Of a DNA stretch of 64,000 nucleotides, positions 39,830 to 49,900 are shown piece by piece; position 1 is the stretch's first letter, and each line of letters opens with the position of its first letter. The notes below the pieces were generated by a model. It worked only from the letters and a program-made list of their open reading frames with translations, made no database searches and was not told the origin of the DNA. The translations under genes and the position numbers were made by a program. Source of the DNA: Bog-105 sp965277855 (GTDB taxonomy: Bacteria > Acidobacteriota > Terriglobia > Bryobacterales > Bryobacteraceae); NCBI GenBank assembly GCA_965277855.1, contig OZ255847.1, positions 1,736,001 through 1,800,000 on the forward strand, given 5' to 3'.

Positions 39830-41524
39830 TTAGCCGGCGATTCCCTTCCCTTCCACTACTCGAATGTAGCGGTCGACTGGTGGGTTCGCGATACGGTCCA
39901 CTTGTTTGCTTGGTGACGGCCAGTGAATTTCCAAGAGATCAATCCTGGCCGCCCGGTCAATGCCCAGGACTTCACGCGGATCGTGCGACGAGAGATAGCT
40001 TCCGCCGTTATTCTTCAGGCGAAAACGTTTCTTGCCCGCGGCGGTCCAATAAATTTTGGCGCCCACCGCATCCCGGTTGCAGGTCAGACCTTCGAGCTTC
40101 ACCCCGAGCCAGTGATTGCCTTTGGCCGCATTGTTTTTCAATAAAACGGGAGCGCCGCCGTTGTTGCACACCAGCACATCCACCGCTCCGTCATTATCGA
40201 AATCGCCGACCGCCAGACCGCGCGCCGGAAACGGCCGGTGAAACGCCGGCCCGGCCTCATCGCTCACGTTATGCAGTTTGCCATCGTCGCCTCGGTGAAA
40301 CAGCAGCAGCGGTTCTTTATAGCGCACCTGCAGCGAGTAATTGTCGATCATGTCATCGGGGTGGCCGTTGGCCAGAAATAAATCGATTTCACCATCGTTG
40401 TCGTAATCGAAATATTTCAAGCCCCAACCACTCAGCAGTCGCGTCGCCTGGGCAACGCCGGTCGAGTGCGCCACATCGCGAAACGTCTCGTCCTTGTTGT
40501 TCTGATAGACCGAAAACATTTCCTGATCGACGTTTGCGACAAACAGATCCTGCCAGCCGTCGTTGTTGATATCGGCCGCGTCCACTCCCATGCCAGAACG
40601 GGGCTGGCCATTTTCGCTAAAGGCGACTTCGGCCTGCATGGCGATCTCTTCCCATTTCCAGCTGCCATTCGGACCCGGCCCGCGATTGACGTAAAGATAG
40701 TTCTGGACCGTGTCATTCGCCACGAACAGATCCATGCGTCCATCGTTATTGATGTCGGTAGCCACCACCCCCAAGCCTTTGCCAATCGACTTCGCGATGT
40801 CCGTGCCTTTCGTGACATCGGTGAAAGTGCCGTCGCCGTTGTTGTGATAGAGGTAACTGGCGGTTCCTTTGAACACGCGCGGGATGCAGTAGTAGTGCTT
40901 GCCGATTTTGTTATCGCCGCACTCGAATTTATGACTGCCCGAGTAGTCGACAAAACTGCACAGAAACAGGTCGAGACGGCCGTCATTGTCGTAGTCGAAC
41001 CAGACGGCGCTGGTCGTCCAGCCGGGCGTGGCCAAACCCGAGCGATCCGTAACATCGCTGAAGGTACCGTCGTGATTGTTCTTGTACAAAATGCATTTTC
41101 CGTAGGCGGTGACCAGCATGTCGGGCCAGCCATCGTTATCGAAATCGCCCACCGCCACGCCCATACCGAACGTGCCGCCGCACACCTTCGCTTTCTCGGT
41201 GACATCGGTGAAGGTGCCATCGCGATTGTTCTTGTACAGAGCGTTGCGAATCGGTTTATCCGGTTTCCAGAAATCGCAAGGGCCGCTGTTCACCAGATAG
41301 ATGTCCATCCAGCCGTCGTTATCGAAGTCTAAGAACGCACAACCGGGCCCAAGCGTTTCGGGCAGGTAGTGTTCCGCGGACATGGCGTTATCGTGTATCC
41401 AGACGATGCCGCTCGAAGAAGACTCAACCTCGGCAAACAAAGCCGGTGCGGAGTTGTCCCCCAACAAGCGCGATGCCCCGCAGCAGGCGGCTAACGATAA
41501 AAGCGTGCGGCGCGTCAATCTCAT
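39830..41524 (-). CDS. Tat-exported FG-GAP/UnbV (CRTAC1-type) protein
   Basis: A 564-residue protein. The N-terminus MRLTRRTLLSLAACCGASRL fits a twin-arginine signal. Seven DxDxDGxxDL calcium-binding loops are visible (DFDNDGWMDIYLVN, DFDNDGWPDMLVT, DYDNDGRLDLFLC, DINNDGRMDLFVAN, DINNDGWQDLFVAN, DYDNDGEIDLFLAN, DFDNDGAVDVLVCN), forming an integrin-like propeller. The ASPIC/UnbV domain closes the protein (GAKIYWTAAGKKRFRLKNNG with LLEIHWPSPS). Last gene of a four-gene operon, overlapping its predecessor by 4 bp. Likely periplasmic or surface; function unknown. Confidence 0.88.
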   Translation of the reverse strand: MRLTRRTLLSLAACCGASRLLGDNSAPALFAEVESSSSGIVWIHDNAMSAEHYLPETLGPGCAFLDFDNDGWMDIYLVNSGPCDFWKPDKPIRNALYKNNRDGTFTDVTEKAKVCGGTFGMGVAVGDFDNDGWPDMLVTAYGKCILYKNNHDGTFSDVTDRSGLATPGWTTSAVWFDYDNDGRLDLFLCSFVDYSGSHKFECGDNKIGKHYYCIPRVFKGTASYLYHNNGDGTFTDVTKGTDIAKSIGKGLGVVATDINNDGRMDLFVANDTVQNYLYVNRGPGPNGSWKWEEIAMQAEVAFSENGQPRSGMGVDAADINNDGWQDLFVANVDQEMFSVYQNNKDETFRDVAHSTGVAQATRLLSGWGLKYFDYDNDGEIDLFLANGHPDDMIDNYSLQVRYKEPLLLFHRGDDGKLHNVSDEAGPAFHRPFPARGLAVGDFDNDGAVDVLVCNNGGAPVLLKNNAAKGNHWLGVKLEGLTCNRDAVGAKIYWTAAGKKRFRLKNNGGSYLSSHDPREVLGIDRAARIDLLEIHWPSPSKQVDRIANPPVDRYIRVVEGKGIAG

Positions 41525-43152
41525 GAGGTTAACCGGGCGGTGACCTGGCGCAATACCTTTTCCATATCTTCCGCGTGAAAGTCGAGTTCGGTCAGACGGG
41601 TTGTGTAGGCAATGCGTCCATCGCGAGCAATGATAAATGCCCGGCTAGGCCAACCGTTGTAAGCTTTTTCGACGGCATCGTTCAGGCCATCGACCACCGC
41701 CGGAAAAGGCAGGTGAAGCTCGCGCGAACACATCGCAGCGTGCTCGGTTTTTTCGGCGAGGTTAGCCGGAGGTGCGACACCGGCTGTCTCGGGCGTGTTG
41801 CGGCTGCTCTGCCAGTCGGCGGTCGAATGGGCTTCGCGAATATACACGAGGAGGAAAGCCGCCTGCGCGCCGTAGCGTTGCTGCATGCCGCGTAGAGCGG
41901 CCGCTGAACCACGGAAGTTGGGGCACGTGTAGCTTCCGAAAATCAGCACGACCGGGCGCTTGCCGCGAAAATCATAGAGCCGCACCGGCTTGCCCGACAC
42001 GGCATCGGCCAACTCGAAATCAGGCGCGAGCTGTGCGACTTGAGGACCCGGATCGGCAGCACTGGCAAGCGCCTGTCCGGCATTATGCTCGCGTGCCGAG
42101 GCAGAGTTCAAATGCAAACCGCTATAGATCATCGCCAGGTTCTGATGGGCTTCCGGTGATTTCGGAAAAGCATGGACGGCCGCTTCCGCGTAAGGCCGCG
42201 CTTCGCGAAACTGCTGTGAGCCGGCCAGGCATTCCGACAGCGCCAGCTGAACCGCAGGTGACGCAGGCCGCATCGGCAAGGTGCGTTTCAGGATAGGCAG
42301 CGCATTGCCGTAATCCTTCCGCGCAGTCAGAATTTGCGCCAGCCCCAGGTTGGCGTCGAAGTCCGCCGGGTTCTCCGCCAATTCCTGGCGGAAAGCTTGC
42401 GCCGCTGCGTCGGGATCGCCGGTATTCAACAAAGCTTGCCCATAGAACGATTGCAGCCGCGGCAAACGCGGATTCAGTTCAGCTGCGCTCGCGAATTGTT
42501 TTACCGCCGCCGGATAGTCGCCCGATTCAAACATACGCGTGCCCAGCAGAAAACGCGCTTCGGGCGTATCGCCATTGCGCAGAATGCGGTCGAGGTACGC
42601 CTGCCCTTCGGCGATGCGCTTTTCATGCAGCAGCGCGGTTCCCAGCATGTAAGCCAGGCCCAGATCGTCGGGCGTCTGCGCTTCGAGCGGCCTGAGCAGT
42701 TCGATGACCTGTTCCTCTTTGCCCAGCTGCAAATCGCAGTCCGCCAGCAATAGGGTGACTTGATTCTGTGCGGGATCCGCGGTGTGAAGTTTCGCCAATC
42801 GTTCTTGCGCCTCCCTTATCCTGCCGCTCTTCTGATACGCAAGAGCCAGGTTAAGCGCAATGCGCGGATCGCCCGGAAGCAGCTTATCGGCCGCTTGATA
42901 TTCCGCAATCGCTTCGTCAAAGCGCCCGAGTTTTACGAGAACCACGCCAAGATTGACGTGCGTGGCGGTGTCGCCAGGGCGCTCTTTGAGAACGCTGCGA
43001 TACGCCTCAGCGGCGCCCGTGTAATCGCCCGCCTGCTGCATCTGAACGGCGTTTTGCACGCGTGCCTCAATCGCGCTTGTATCGGATTGGGCAGCGACGG
43101 GCCACGCCGTAAGCGCCCAGAGTGCGCAGAAGCTAATTCGGATATGGCGCAT
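41521..43152 (-). CDS. TPR protein with deiodinase-like redoxin domain
   Basis: A 543-residue exported protein (signal peptide about 1-21). Residues about 35-360 are TPR units (AEAYRSVLKERPGDTATHVN and similar). From about 375 a thioredoxin-fold domain follows: LIFGSYTCPNF with Cys410, FLLVYIREAHSTADW, then KAYNGWPSRAFIIARDGRIA. This order matches iodothyronine-deiodinase-type domains, where selenocysteine sits in GSCT(U)PxF; here it is Cys. Known relatives reduce carbon-halogen bonds or act as peroxiredoxins. Overlaps both neighbours, so made with the heptahaem cytochrome and UnbV protein. Confidence 0.85.
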   Translation of the reverse strand: MRHIRISFCALWALTAWPVAAQSDTSAIEARVQNAVQMQQAGDYTGAAEAYRSVLKERPGDTATHVNLGVVLVKLGRFDEAIAEYQAADKLLPGDPRIALNLALAYQKSGRIREAQERLAKLHTADPAQNQVTLLLADCDLQLGKEEQVIELLRPLEAQTPDDLGLAYMLGTALLHEKRIAEGQAYLDRILRNGDTPEARFLLGTRMFESGDYPAAVKQFASAAELNPRLPRLQSFYGQALLNTGDPDAAAQAFRQELAENPADFDANLGLAQILTARKDYGNALPILKRTLPMRPASPAVQLALSECLAGSQQFREARPYAEAAVHAFPKSPEAHQNLAMIYSGLHLNSASAREHNAGQALASAADPGPQVAQLAPDFELADAVSGKPVRLYDFRGKRPVVLIFGSYTCPNFRGSAAALRGMQQRYGAQAAFLLVYIREAHSTADWQSSRNTPETAGVAPPANLAEKTEHAAMCSRELHLPFPAVVDGLNDAVEKAYNGWPSRAFIIARDGRIAYTTRLTELDFHAEDMEKVLRQVTARLTS

Positions 43153-44146
43153 TGGCCCTCACGATCCGAATTTCATGATCGGTGAATTTATGATGCGATC
43201 CCGGCATCGGCAGTTTGGGCATGTGGCACGAAACGCAATTGCTGGCCGCTACCTTGCAGACGCGTGCCCTCACTTTGCCGCCGGCGTGGCAGGCCTGGCA
43301 TTTCGCATCGTAGTCGCTGTCGCGGCTGTCCACTTCGTTGTGCACATCGTGGCAGGCGGTACAGCGAATGCGCCGGTCATCCGAGTCATAGCATTTGCTG
43401 CTGGTCAGGCGATACGGTTGAAACCGTATATTAGCGATGCCGAGGGTTCCCGAGCCGGCGATCTCGTCCCAAGTCCGATGGCACTGGCCGCAAAAATTCG
43501 AGGTGTCTTCCGACGTCATGGTTCGCAGGTCCTTCATTGGCGCGTCTTGCGGGTGTCCGCTCTTCAGGCCTGCCAGATGGGCCTGCGAGTCGCCATGGCA
43601 GCGTTCACATTGCACTCCTGGCGTCAAGGTATGAAGTGCGACTTCATTCCCATTCACGGCGTTGGTCGCGTGGCAGCCAAAACAGCGTACTGCTTCCGCA
43701 CGGCCAATCGATCGCCCGGCGGCTTCCAGCAGGTTCGAAGGCTTCAAATTGGCCGCGCCCATCGTGAGATCGAGCCCGTCCAGTTCGCGGTAATAGCTGA
43801 CGCGGCTTTCGTAGAGTGTGCCATCTTTTTCAAACACGTAGGTTTGCCCGGCCTGCCCCAGGCCGAAGGCCCAACCCAGCGGAACAGAGATGTTCTGGTG
43901 TCCGTCGCTGACCGTATAGACGCTTGCATTGCCCTGGCGCTCGATGCGATAGGAATAATTGCCATCTTGAAACGTCATGAGCGGATGGGCTTGCAGGATG
44001 GCGCATGTGGCCGGAAGTTCCATGGCGTGCGCCATCGAGGTAGCGGGATGCGGTTTGGCTTGCGCCGGGTGACAAGTTGCGCAGGGCCTCACATTCTGAG
44101 CTGAAATCGATAGAACGAAAAAGACAAGAAGAGCCGGTCCTCTCAT
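43133..44146 (-). CDS. Seven-haem cytochrome c, exported
   Basis: A 337-residue protein with a signal peptide (about 1-16) and seven CxxCH haem c motifs in order: CATCH, CFGCH, CERCH, CGQCH, CTACH, CQACH, CVSCH. The last six lie in the C-terminal half, in the spacing style of cytochrome c554/NrfB-like multihaem proteins. A beta-rich segment (about 60-130) separates the first haem from the rest. It likely moves electrons in the periplasm. ATGA overlap with the upstream TPR gene and 20-bp overlap with the deiodinase-like gene tie it to that system. Confidence 0.92.
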   Translation of the reverse strand: MRGPALLVFFVLSISAQNVRPCATCHPAQAKPHPATSMAHAMELPATCAILQAHPLMTFQDGNYSYRIERQGNASVYTVSDGHQNISVPLGWAFGLGQAGQTYVFEKDGTLYESRVSYYRELDGLDLTMGAANLKPSNLLEAAGRSIGRAEAVRCFGCHATNAVNGNEVALHTLTPGVQCERCHGDSQAHLAGLKSGHPQDAPMKDLRTMTSEDTSNFCGQCHRTWDEIAGSGTLGIANIRFQPYRLTSSKCYDSDDRRIRCTACHDVHNEVDSRDSDYDAKCQACHAGGKVRARVCKVAASNCVSCHMPKLPMPGSHHKFTDHEIRIVRANAPYPN

Positions 44147-45255
44147 GGTTCAGGCTTGGCTGCGATTTCGTTCTTGGCCTGCCGGGCGGCGTTCAGCTTG
44201 GCATAAATCGCGCGCTCGCGTTCCCCATCCGTCTTTCTCTTTTCTCGAAAATATACCGTGGCGAGCGAGACGTGCGCCTCGATAAAGTTGGGCGAGTCCT
44301 TCACCAGCGATTCAAACTCGCGCTGCGCGTCATTCACCCGTCCTTGAGCTAGTTCCACCGAGGCGATTTGAAATCGCACCCCGGGATCGCCCGGGCGGAT
44401 CTCGAGAGAATGATCGAGATACTTGAGAGCGGCGGCATTGTCTTCGTCCTGACGCAGCAGCACGCCCATGTGCAGATTGGAAATGAAGTTGTTCGGGTCC
44501 GCGCGGAGTTCCCGCTCGAAAGCCTTTCGAGCACCCGCCTGATCGCCCGTCGAAAGCAACGCCATGCCGTAATACGCGAAGGCTTCGGGCAGATTCGGAT
44601 TCAGATCGATCGCTTTCTGGAAATCGTCGCGCGATCCGGCGAAGTCGGAAACCATGAATTTCGTCGTTCCCAGGAGCAGCCGCGACTCAGCCGAATCGCC
44701 GTTACGCAATATCTTGTCGATGATTACCTGACCTTTGGCGATTTGGCCGTCGCGTACGAGTGCTGTGCCGAGAAGATAGATGAACGTCTGATTATCAGGC
44801 TGCGTTTGCTGGATGGGGGTCAGCAGATCAACGACCGCTTTGTTCTGGCCGAGCTTCAAATAGCAGTCCGCAAGTAGCGTGACTGCTTGCAGGTTCGCCG
44901 GTGATTCGGTGTGGACTTTTTTCAGTGCGTCGATCGCGCGGTCGAAGTTTCCGACCTTGTAATAGGCCAGCGCGAGATTCAGCCGCACCTGTGGATTCGG
45001 CTTCAACCGGAGAGCGTGCTGATACTCGGCGATCGCCTCGGTGTAGAGTCCCTCACCAGCCAGCGAAGCACCCAGGTTCGAGCGGATTTCAAAGATGTTG
45101 GGATATTGCCCCACCAGCAGCCGGTAATCGCGAATAGCGACGTCGAAGTGTCCGGCTTGCTGCGCGGCCAGAGCCTCCTTCATGACATCCTGCGGCGAGG
45201 AATTCTGAGCGTAGAGACAGCCTACGCTCCACACAGCTAAAGCAACTCGGTACAT
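44143..45255 (-). CDS. Exported TPR protein
   Basis: A 370-residue protein from ATG 45255, chosen because it begins a signal peptide (MYRVALAVWSVGCLYAQ); a longer frame reaches 45315. About nine TPR units follow (DVAIRDYRLLVGQYPNIFEI, EAIAEYQHALRLKPNPQVRL, RAIDALKKVHTESPANLQAV and so on). It is a scaffold for protein contacts. It is the first gene of the operon and its repeats resemble those in the third gene, suggesting a gene duplication followed by domain fusion. Confidence 0.88.
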   Translation of the reverse strand: MYRVALAVWSVGCLYAQNSSPQDVMKEALAAQQAGHFDVAIRDYRLLVGQYPNIFEIRSNLGASLAGEGLYTEAIAEYQHALRLKPNPQVRLNLALAYYKVGNFDRAIDALKKVHTESPANLQAVTLLADCYLKLGQNKAVVDLLTPIQQTQPDNQTFIYLLGTALVRDGQIAKGQVIIDKILRNGDSAESRLLLGTTKFMVSDFAGSRDDFQKAIDLNPNLPEAFAYYGMALLSTGDQAGARKAFERELRADPNNFISNLHMGVLLRQDEDNAAALKYLDHSLEIRPGDPGVRFQIASVELAQGRVNDAQREFESLVKDSPNFIEAHVSLATVYFREKRKTDGERERAIYAKLNAARQAKNEIAAKPEP

Positions 45256-45382
45256 CCGGTAAGTGCGATTATATGACGGTTGGACAGCAAACAGACGCTT
45301 GGCGCTTGATTCCATTCTAGAATTGAGGAAAGGTGCCGGAATGCGCTCTCCGAAACGGATTTGCCCGAACCGGAGTTGGAAT

Positions 45383-46867
45383 TCAGCGACGCCGTTTGAA
45401 GAAAAGCTGGCTGAAGTAATGCTGTTGCCCGGGCTTAACGGTCGGATCGCCCCAGGTATTTTGGAGGATGCCGTCGGTGTCGCCGCCCGGGTAAAGACCG
45501 AACGACCACCAATCGCCGCTCATCGGCTGCTGATCGTCGGAGAACCTTGGCCCAATCCCGTAGGGTTGCTTGCCGTTCATATAGTTCAGCAAGTCCGTGG
45601 CCCATGCCTGAAGCTCGGCGAGCGATTCGGGATTGCTCAGGCCGGGTCCGTCGAGCGAATCGCCCAACTCGCCGATCCAGACGGGCGCGATATGCTGCGT
45701 TTGTACGAAACCGTACACGCTCTGCCATGCCGCGACGGCCGCAGGGCCCGAGTCTGGTTTCCAGCCGCTGACCGCGTACGGGTAATTGTGGACGGAGTAC
45801 ACCAGCTTGTTCGGAATATTTAATGAAAGGGGATGATCTTTTACATAGCGGAGATCGCCCCAAGGCGCTGCTGCGCCGTAATCCTGGAAGCCTTCCGCGA
45901 TAATCAAGACGCCGGGCGCGGCTCTTTCGACGGCGTTGCCCACCGTTCGATACATCGCCGCGATATCGGTGGGATTTCCGGGAGCGCCGCCGCCGTCCGC
46001 TGTGTCACCGTTCACCCGCCCATCCCAATTCATTTGGTTGGTCTGGTTGTTGTTATCGGGATGCGGCTCGTTATGCAAGTCGTAGCCGATCACGGTAGAG
46101 TTGCCGGCATAGCGCGAGGCGAGCGCGACGGTATCGGCCTGAAACTGCTGCGCCGTCACGGTGCCCGCCGTGCCCCCTCCGTCAGTGTTGTTGGAGCCTG
46201 GTCCGCGATCGAACCACAGCCCACTGGCTTGCTGGCCACATTGGTATTCGTTCGCATTGTGATCGAAGATGACCTTCAAACCGGCCCTGCCGGCGGCTGC
46301 CACAAAGGCATCGAACACCTGAAGCGAGGTCTTGCCTTCGAGCTGCGGATTGTTCCCATTTGTGCTGCCGGACGCGTACGTGTATGGTAGGACCGCCGGG
46401 CGCAGCGATGGGTCTGCCCAATGCACGCGGATGGTGTTGAATCCGATGGTTTCGATGTTATTCATCATCGTCTGCAACGGCGCATCATTCAACCCGTCGG
46501 GCACCCAGCCCACAACGCCGTTTCCCAGACACGAAGGCCAACCCACTGCGGCGATGCGCACCGGACGGCCTTGACAGTCCACAATTTGCGATCCGCGCGT
46601 GTGAAGAAAACCCGGCGGTAACAGTCCTCGGTGATCGCGATCTCCGTGCTCTTTATCTCGCCAGTCGTTGTCTTCCGCCGGACAGTCCCGGTCGTGATCC
46701 CCTCGATTGTTATCCGCATCGGCTTGCGTATCGGCCGCGCTCAGGGAACTGAGTGTTGTTGCCTGACTGAGTATTGCGCTTCCGGACGATGCGACTGCCC
46801 GCGGTTGCGCGAGCGTTATCGCGGCGGAAAACACTGCTACGCCTGCAAGAGAAATTGACTGTCTCAT
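45383..46867 (-). CDS. GH5-type endoglucanase/mannanase, exported
   Basis: A 494-residue secreted glycosidase. Signal peptide at about 1-20, then an Asp/His/Arg-rich linker (about 46-80). The GH5 (beta/alpha)8 domain has FNTIRVHWADPS, the acid/base Glu267 in YDLHNEPHP and nucleophile Glu400 in VWIGELGDS, plus YSVHNYPY. It cleaves beta-1,4 glucans or related polysaccharides by retaining hydrolysis. CAGGAG precedes the ATG at good distance. It neighbours a TonB-dependent receptor, consistent with polysaccharide use. Confidence 0.9.
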   Translation of the reverse strand: MRQSISLAGVAVFSAAITLAQPRAVASSGSAILSQATTLSSLSAADTQADADNNRGDHDRDCPAEDNDWRDKEHGDRDHRGLLPPGFLHTRGSQIVDCQGRPVRIAAVGWPSCLGNGVVGWVPDGLNDAPLQTMMNNIETIGFNTIRVHWADPSLRPAVLPYTYASGSTNGNNPQLEGKTSLQVFDAFVAAAGRAGLKVIFDHNANEYQCGQQASGLWFDRGPGSNNTDGGGTAGTVTAQQFQADTVALASRYAGNSTVIGYDLHNEPHPDNNNQTNQMNWDGRVNGDTADGGGAPGNPTDIAAMYRTVGNAVERAAPGVLIIAEGFQDYGAAAPWGDLRYVKDHPLSLNIPNKLVYSVHNYPYAVSGWKPDSGPAAVAAWQSVYGFVQTQHIAPVWIGELGDSLDGPGLSNPESLAELQAWATDLLNYMNGKQPYGIGPRFSDDQQPMSGDWWSFGLYPGGDTDGILQNTWGDPTVKPGQQHYFSQLFFKRRR

Positions 46868-46944
46868 TGTTCATCTCCTGAGCAAGAAACTTGCATCAGA
46901 GCGGATTGGAAGTTGGAACCCTGCCGTCGTTGCTCCACCCCACC

Positions 46945-49900
46945 TTAGAAGTAGAACTTAACGACCAACTCTACGATGCGCTGGCCTTGCTTGAACTGGG
47001 TGTAGCCGAAATTCGTGTTGGTCTGGGGAATGCTGGCGCTGCCGGGAGAGGCCTGATTGAACTGCAGCGTCAAATTGTTGTTGTTCGGGAATGAATACAG
47101 CGGGTGATTCACGAAGTTCTGCGCTTGCACGCGGAACTGCAGCTTCATCGACTCCTTGATCTGGAAATTCTTGAAAAGCCCCAAATCGGAGTTAAAGAAA
47201 GCCGGTCCGTAAAAAGCCGGCATGATGCTCGGACCGTTGTGGCCGACTTGCGTGGGGACTGCAAAGCAATTCCCATTGACGAACTGATGGGGACCGAGAT
47301 TCTTTGTGGGATCGCAGGTCAGTACCGGATTGAGCTGAATGGAGGAGGTGCCGAGGATCGACTGACTATTGATCGGAATACCGTTGGTCCCGCCCGTATT
47401 GACGACGTTCTGGGAACCAGGCAGGATAGCGCCGTTGAGCTGCCAGTTAAAGTTCAGGTTGGTCGAGTTGCCGGTGAGATTCGCACCACTTTCGAGCTGA
47501 GTGATCCCTGACAGCTGCCAGCCGTTAATGGCGCCGGCGGCAAACTTGTTGCCATGTACGGGGCTGGGCAGATTGATCGAGTACGCGGCGTTAAAAATGT
47601 GTCTCCGGTCGCCAAGCTGGGTACCGTAATTGTTGCTCAAATTAAAGGGATCGAGCGTTGCGCCGTACCCGCCTAAAGTTTGACCCGTACCAATGATGCC
47701 GAGAGCTTTGCCATAGGTGTAGTTCGCCTGTATCGTCGCGCGGCTAGCCTGGTGGGCCCACGTGACCTGAAAGGCGTTGTAATTGGCGTACAGATTGTTG
47801 GTAGCAAGATTGATATCGCCGTAGCCGGCATACGGTCGATAGTTGTTAGAGTTCGCCGTGCCTGGGTTGGCAGCCGAGAACATGGAACCGACGGGAACCA
47901 GGTTGATGTTACTGCCATACCCTCCGTTGCTCTGCAAATCGCGGCTTCGATTGCCGACGTAGGCTAACTCCAGCAGGCCGGACCAAGGAGTCCTTTGCGA
48001 GACCGTGAAATTGTAGCTGTCGGAATACGGCTGCTGATCGTCGCGCATGTCCACGCCCGAGGGAGTAGCCGGAACGGCCTGGAAAGCAATGGAGCCTAGT
48101 TGACTCGCCAGGAGCCGCTGTGGACCTGCGGGATTTATATTGCCCGGGTTGAGAGTGATGCCTTCCGAGCCGGCAGAAGTATCCAGACCGGAAGTGAACT
48201 GGCCGGAATGGAAATAGAAACGTCCCCAGCCGCCGCGCAAAACCATTTTGCCTTTGCCGTACACGTCGTAGGCGAAGCCGACGCGCGGCTGGAAGAAGAG
48301 CGTTCTTTGGGGAAATCCGCCGAGCGGGACTGCCGCGTCCCGGCTGTGCCAGTTAAAGCCGCAGAAGGTCGGGCCTTGAGCGCATGCCCCGCTATTCGCC
48401 GGATTGTACTGCGCGGGATTGAAGATCGAATACCCGTAGCCTTCGTCGTCCGACCAAGGCGTGAAGTGAGTCATGCGCAGCCCGAGTTCGGCCGTCAGTT
48501 TTGACGTCACCTTCCAGGAATCCTGGATGAATCCCTCAAAGGTGTGATAGGAAATCTCGTTGATGCGGTTAAAGTTCTGCTCCTGGTAGCTGGTGAGATT
48601 GCCGGCCAGCATATTGGCGTAGTCGTCGCCATAGGTAAAGGTGGGATTACCGGAAGATTGAAAACCCATTACGCCGTTGCTGCTATTGCTGGCTGGCTGG
48701 GCATTGCGGATCCACTCGTAAAAGAAGCCTGCTTTCGCGGTGTGCGTACCCCAGACTTTGGTAAGAGTGTCGCTGACGCTCGGCATGTACTTGTTGGCGT
48801 AGAGGCCGGCAGACGGGCCGCCCGCTTCAAAACCGCCGGGCATAAAAATCGTCGCTCCCTCTGCACTGCCGTAGGAGTTCAGGATGGACGGAATTTGCGC
48901 GACACCGTTATGGAAGAGAGTGGGATCGGTGTAGCCCACCTTCGTACGATCCACTTTCGATGGATCCTCAAATACGTTCGGGAAACCGACGAAGGTGTAA
49001 GCGAACACCGTTTCGTTGGTCATGGTGGGGCTGAATACATGCGTGATGGTACCGGTAACGGAATCCGAACGGTTCTTGCCCTCGACCGGGGTCGGATACG
49101 GCACCTGTTGCGCATTGCGCCACCAGAGGCCGACTGGAAACTGCTGGGTCTCGCGTTGCAGGTTGTAGCGGACGAACACCTTGGTACTATCGCTCACGTT
49201 GTAGTCGCCGCGTACCGTCCATTGATAGTTGTTTTGATTAAAGATCTGGGTCTGGACGTAGTTGTAGCCGCCGGTGGCATTGGGATCCGCATTGGGCGCC
49301 GGATACAGCTTCATGAGCGCCTGCATGCTGGGATCGATCAAGTTGGCCGGCATCTGTCCACCGGGCCAGGACGCCGGCACGGTTCCCGGAGCTGCCCCGG
49401 AAGCGGTCTTAGTGCCCAGTTTGGCCAACTCGGAAGGCGAGAAGTTGCCGTTGATCATGCCGGGAGTGGGCACAGTGGCAGTGAGGTCGCCGGTGTCCAA
49501 AACCTGGTAAAAGAATTCGTAGCCGGTAAAGAAAAAGAGCTTGTTGTGATCCTTGTTGAAGTGGGTCCAGGGGATCAGGACAGGACCGCCGAGGCTGCCG
49601 CCCGGATAGTAATACTTGTCCTGCGGACGCGCCAGACCAATCGCGTTTGAATACGCATCGTTCGAGTTCAGAACGTAATTTCTGGCCGAGAAGAAGGCAT
49701 TGCCGTGGAAACTTGCGCCACCGGCCTTAGTTACCGATGTAATGACCATCGGACCCTTCTGGTCTTCGGCGCTGAAGTTGGAAGTGAGAACGCGGAACTC
49801 CTGCAAGAAATCGGAGTTAGGGTTTACGGGCGTATCGCAATTGCAGCCGGGATCGGAGACATGTGCGCCGTCGGCCACGATGTCGAGCGTATTGCCCGGC

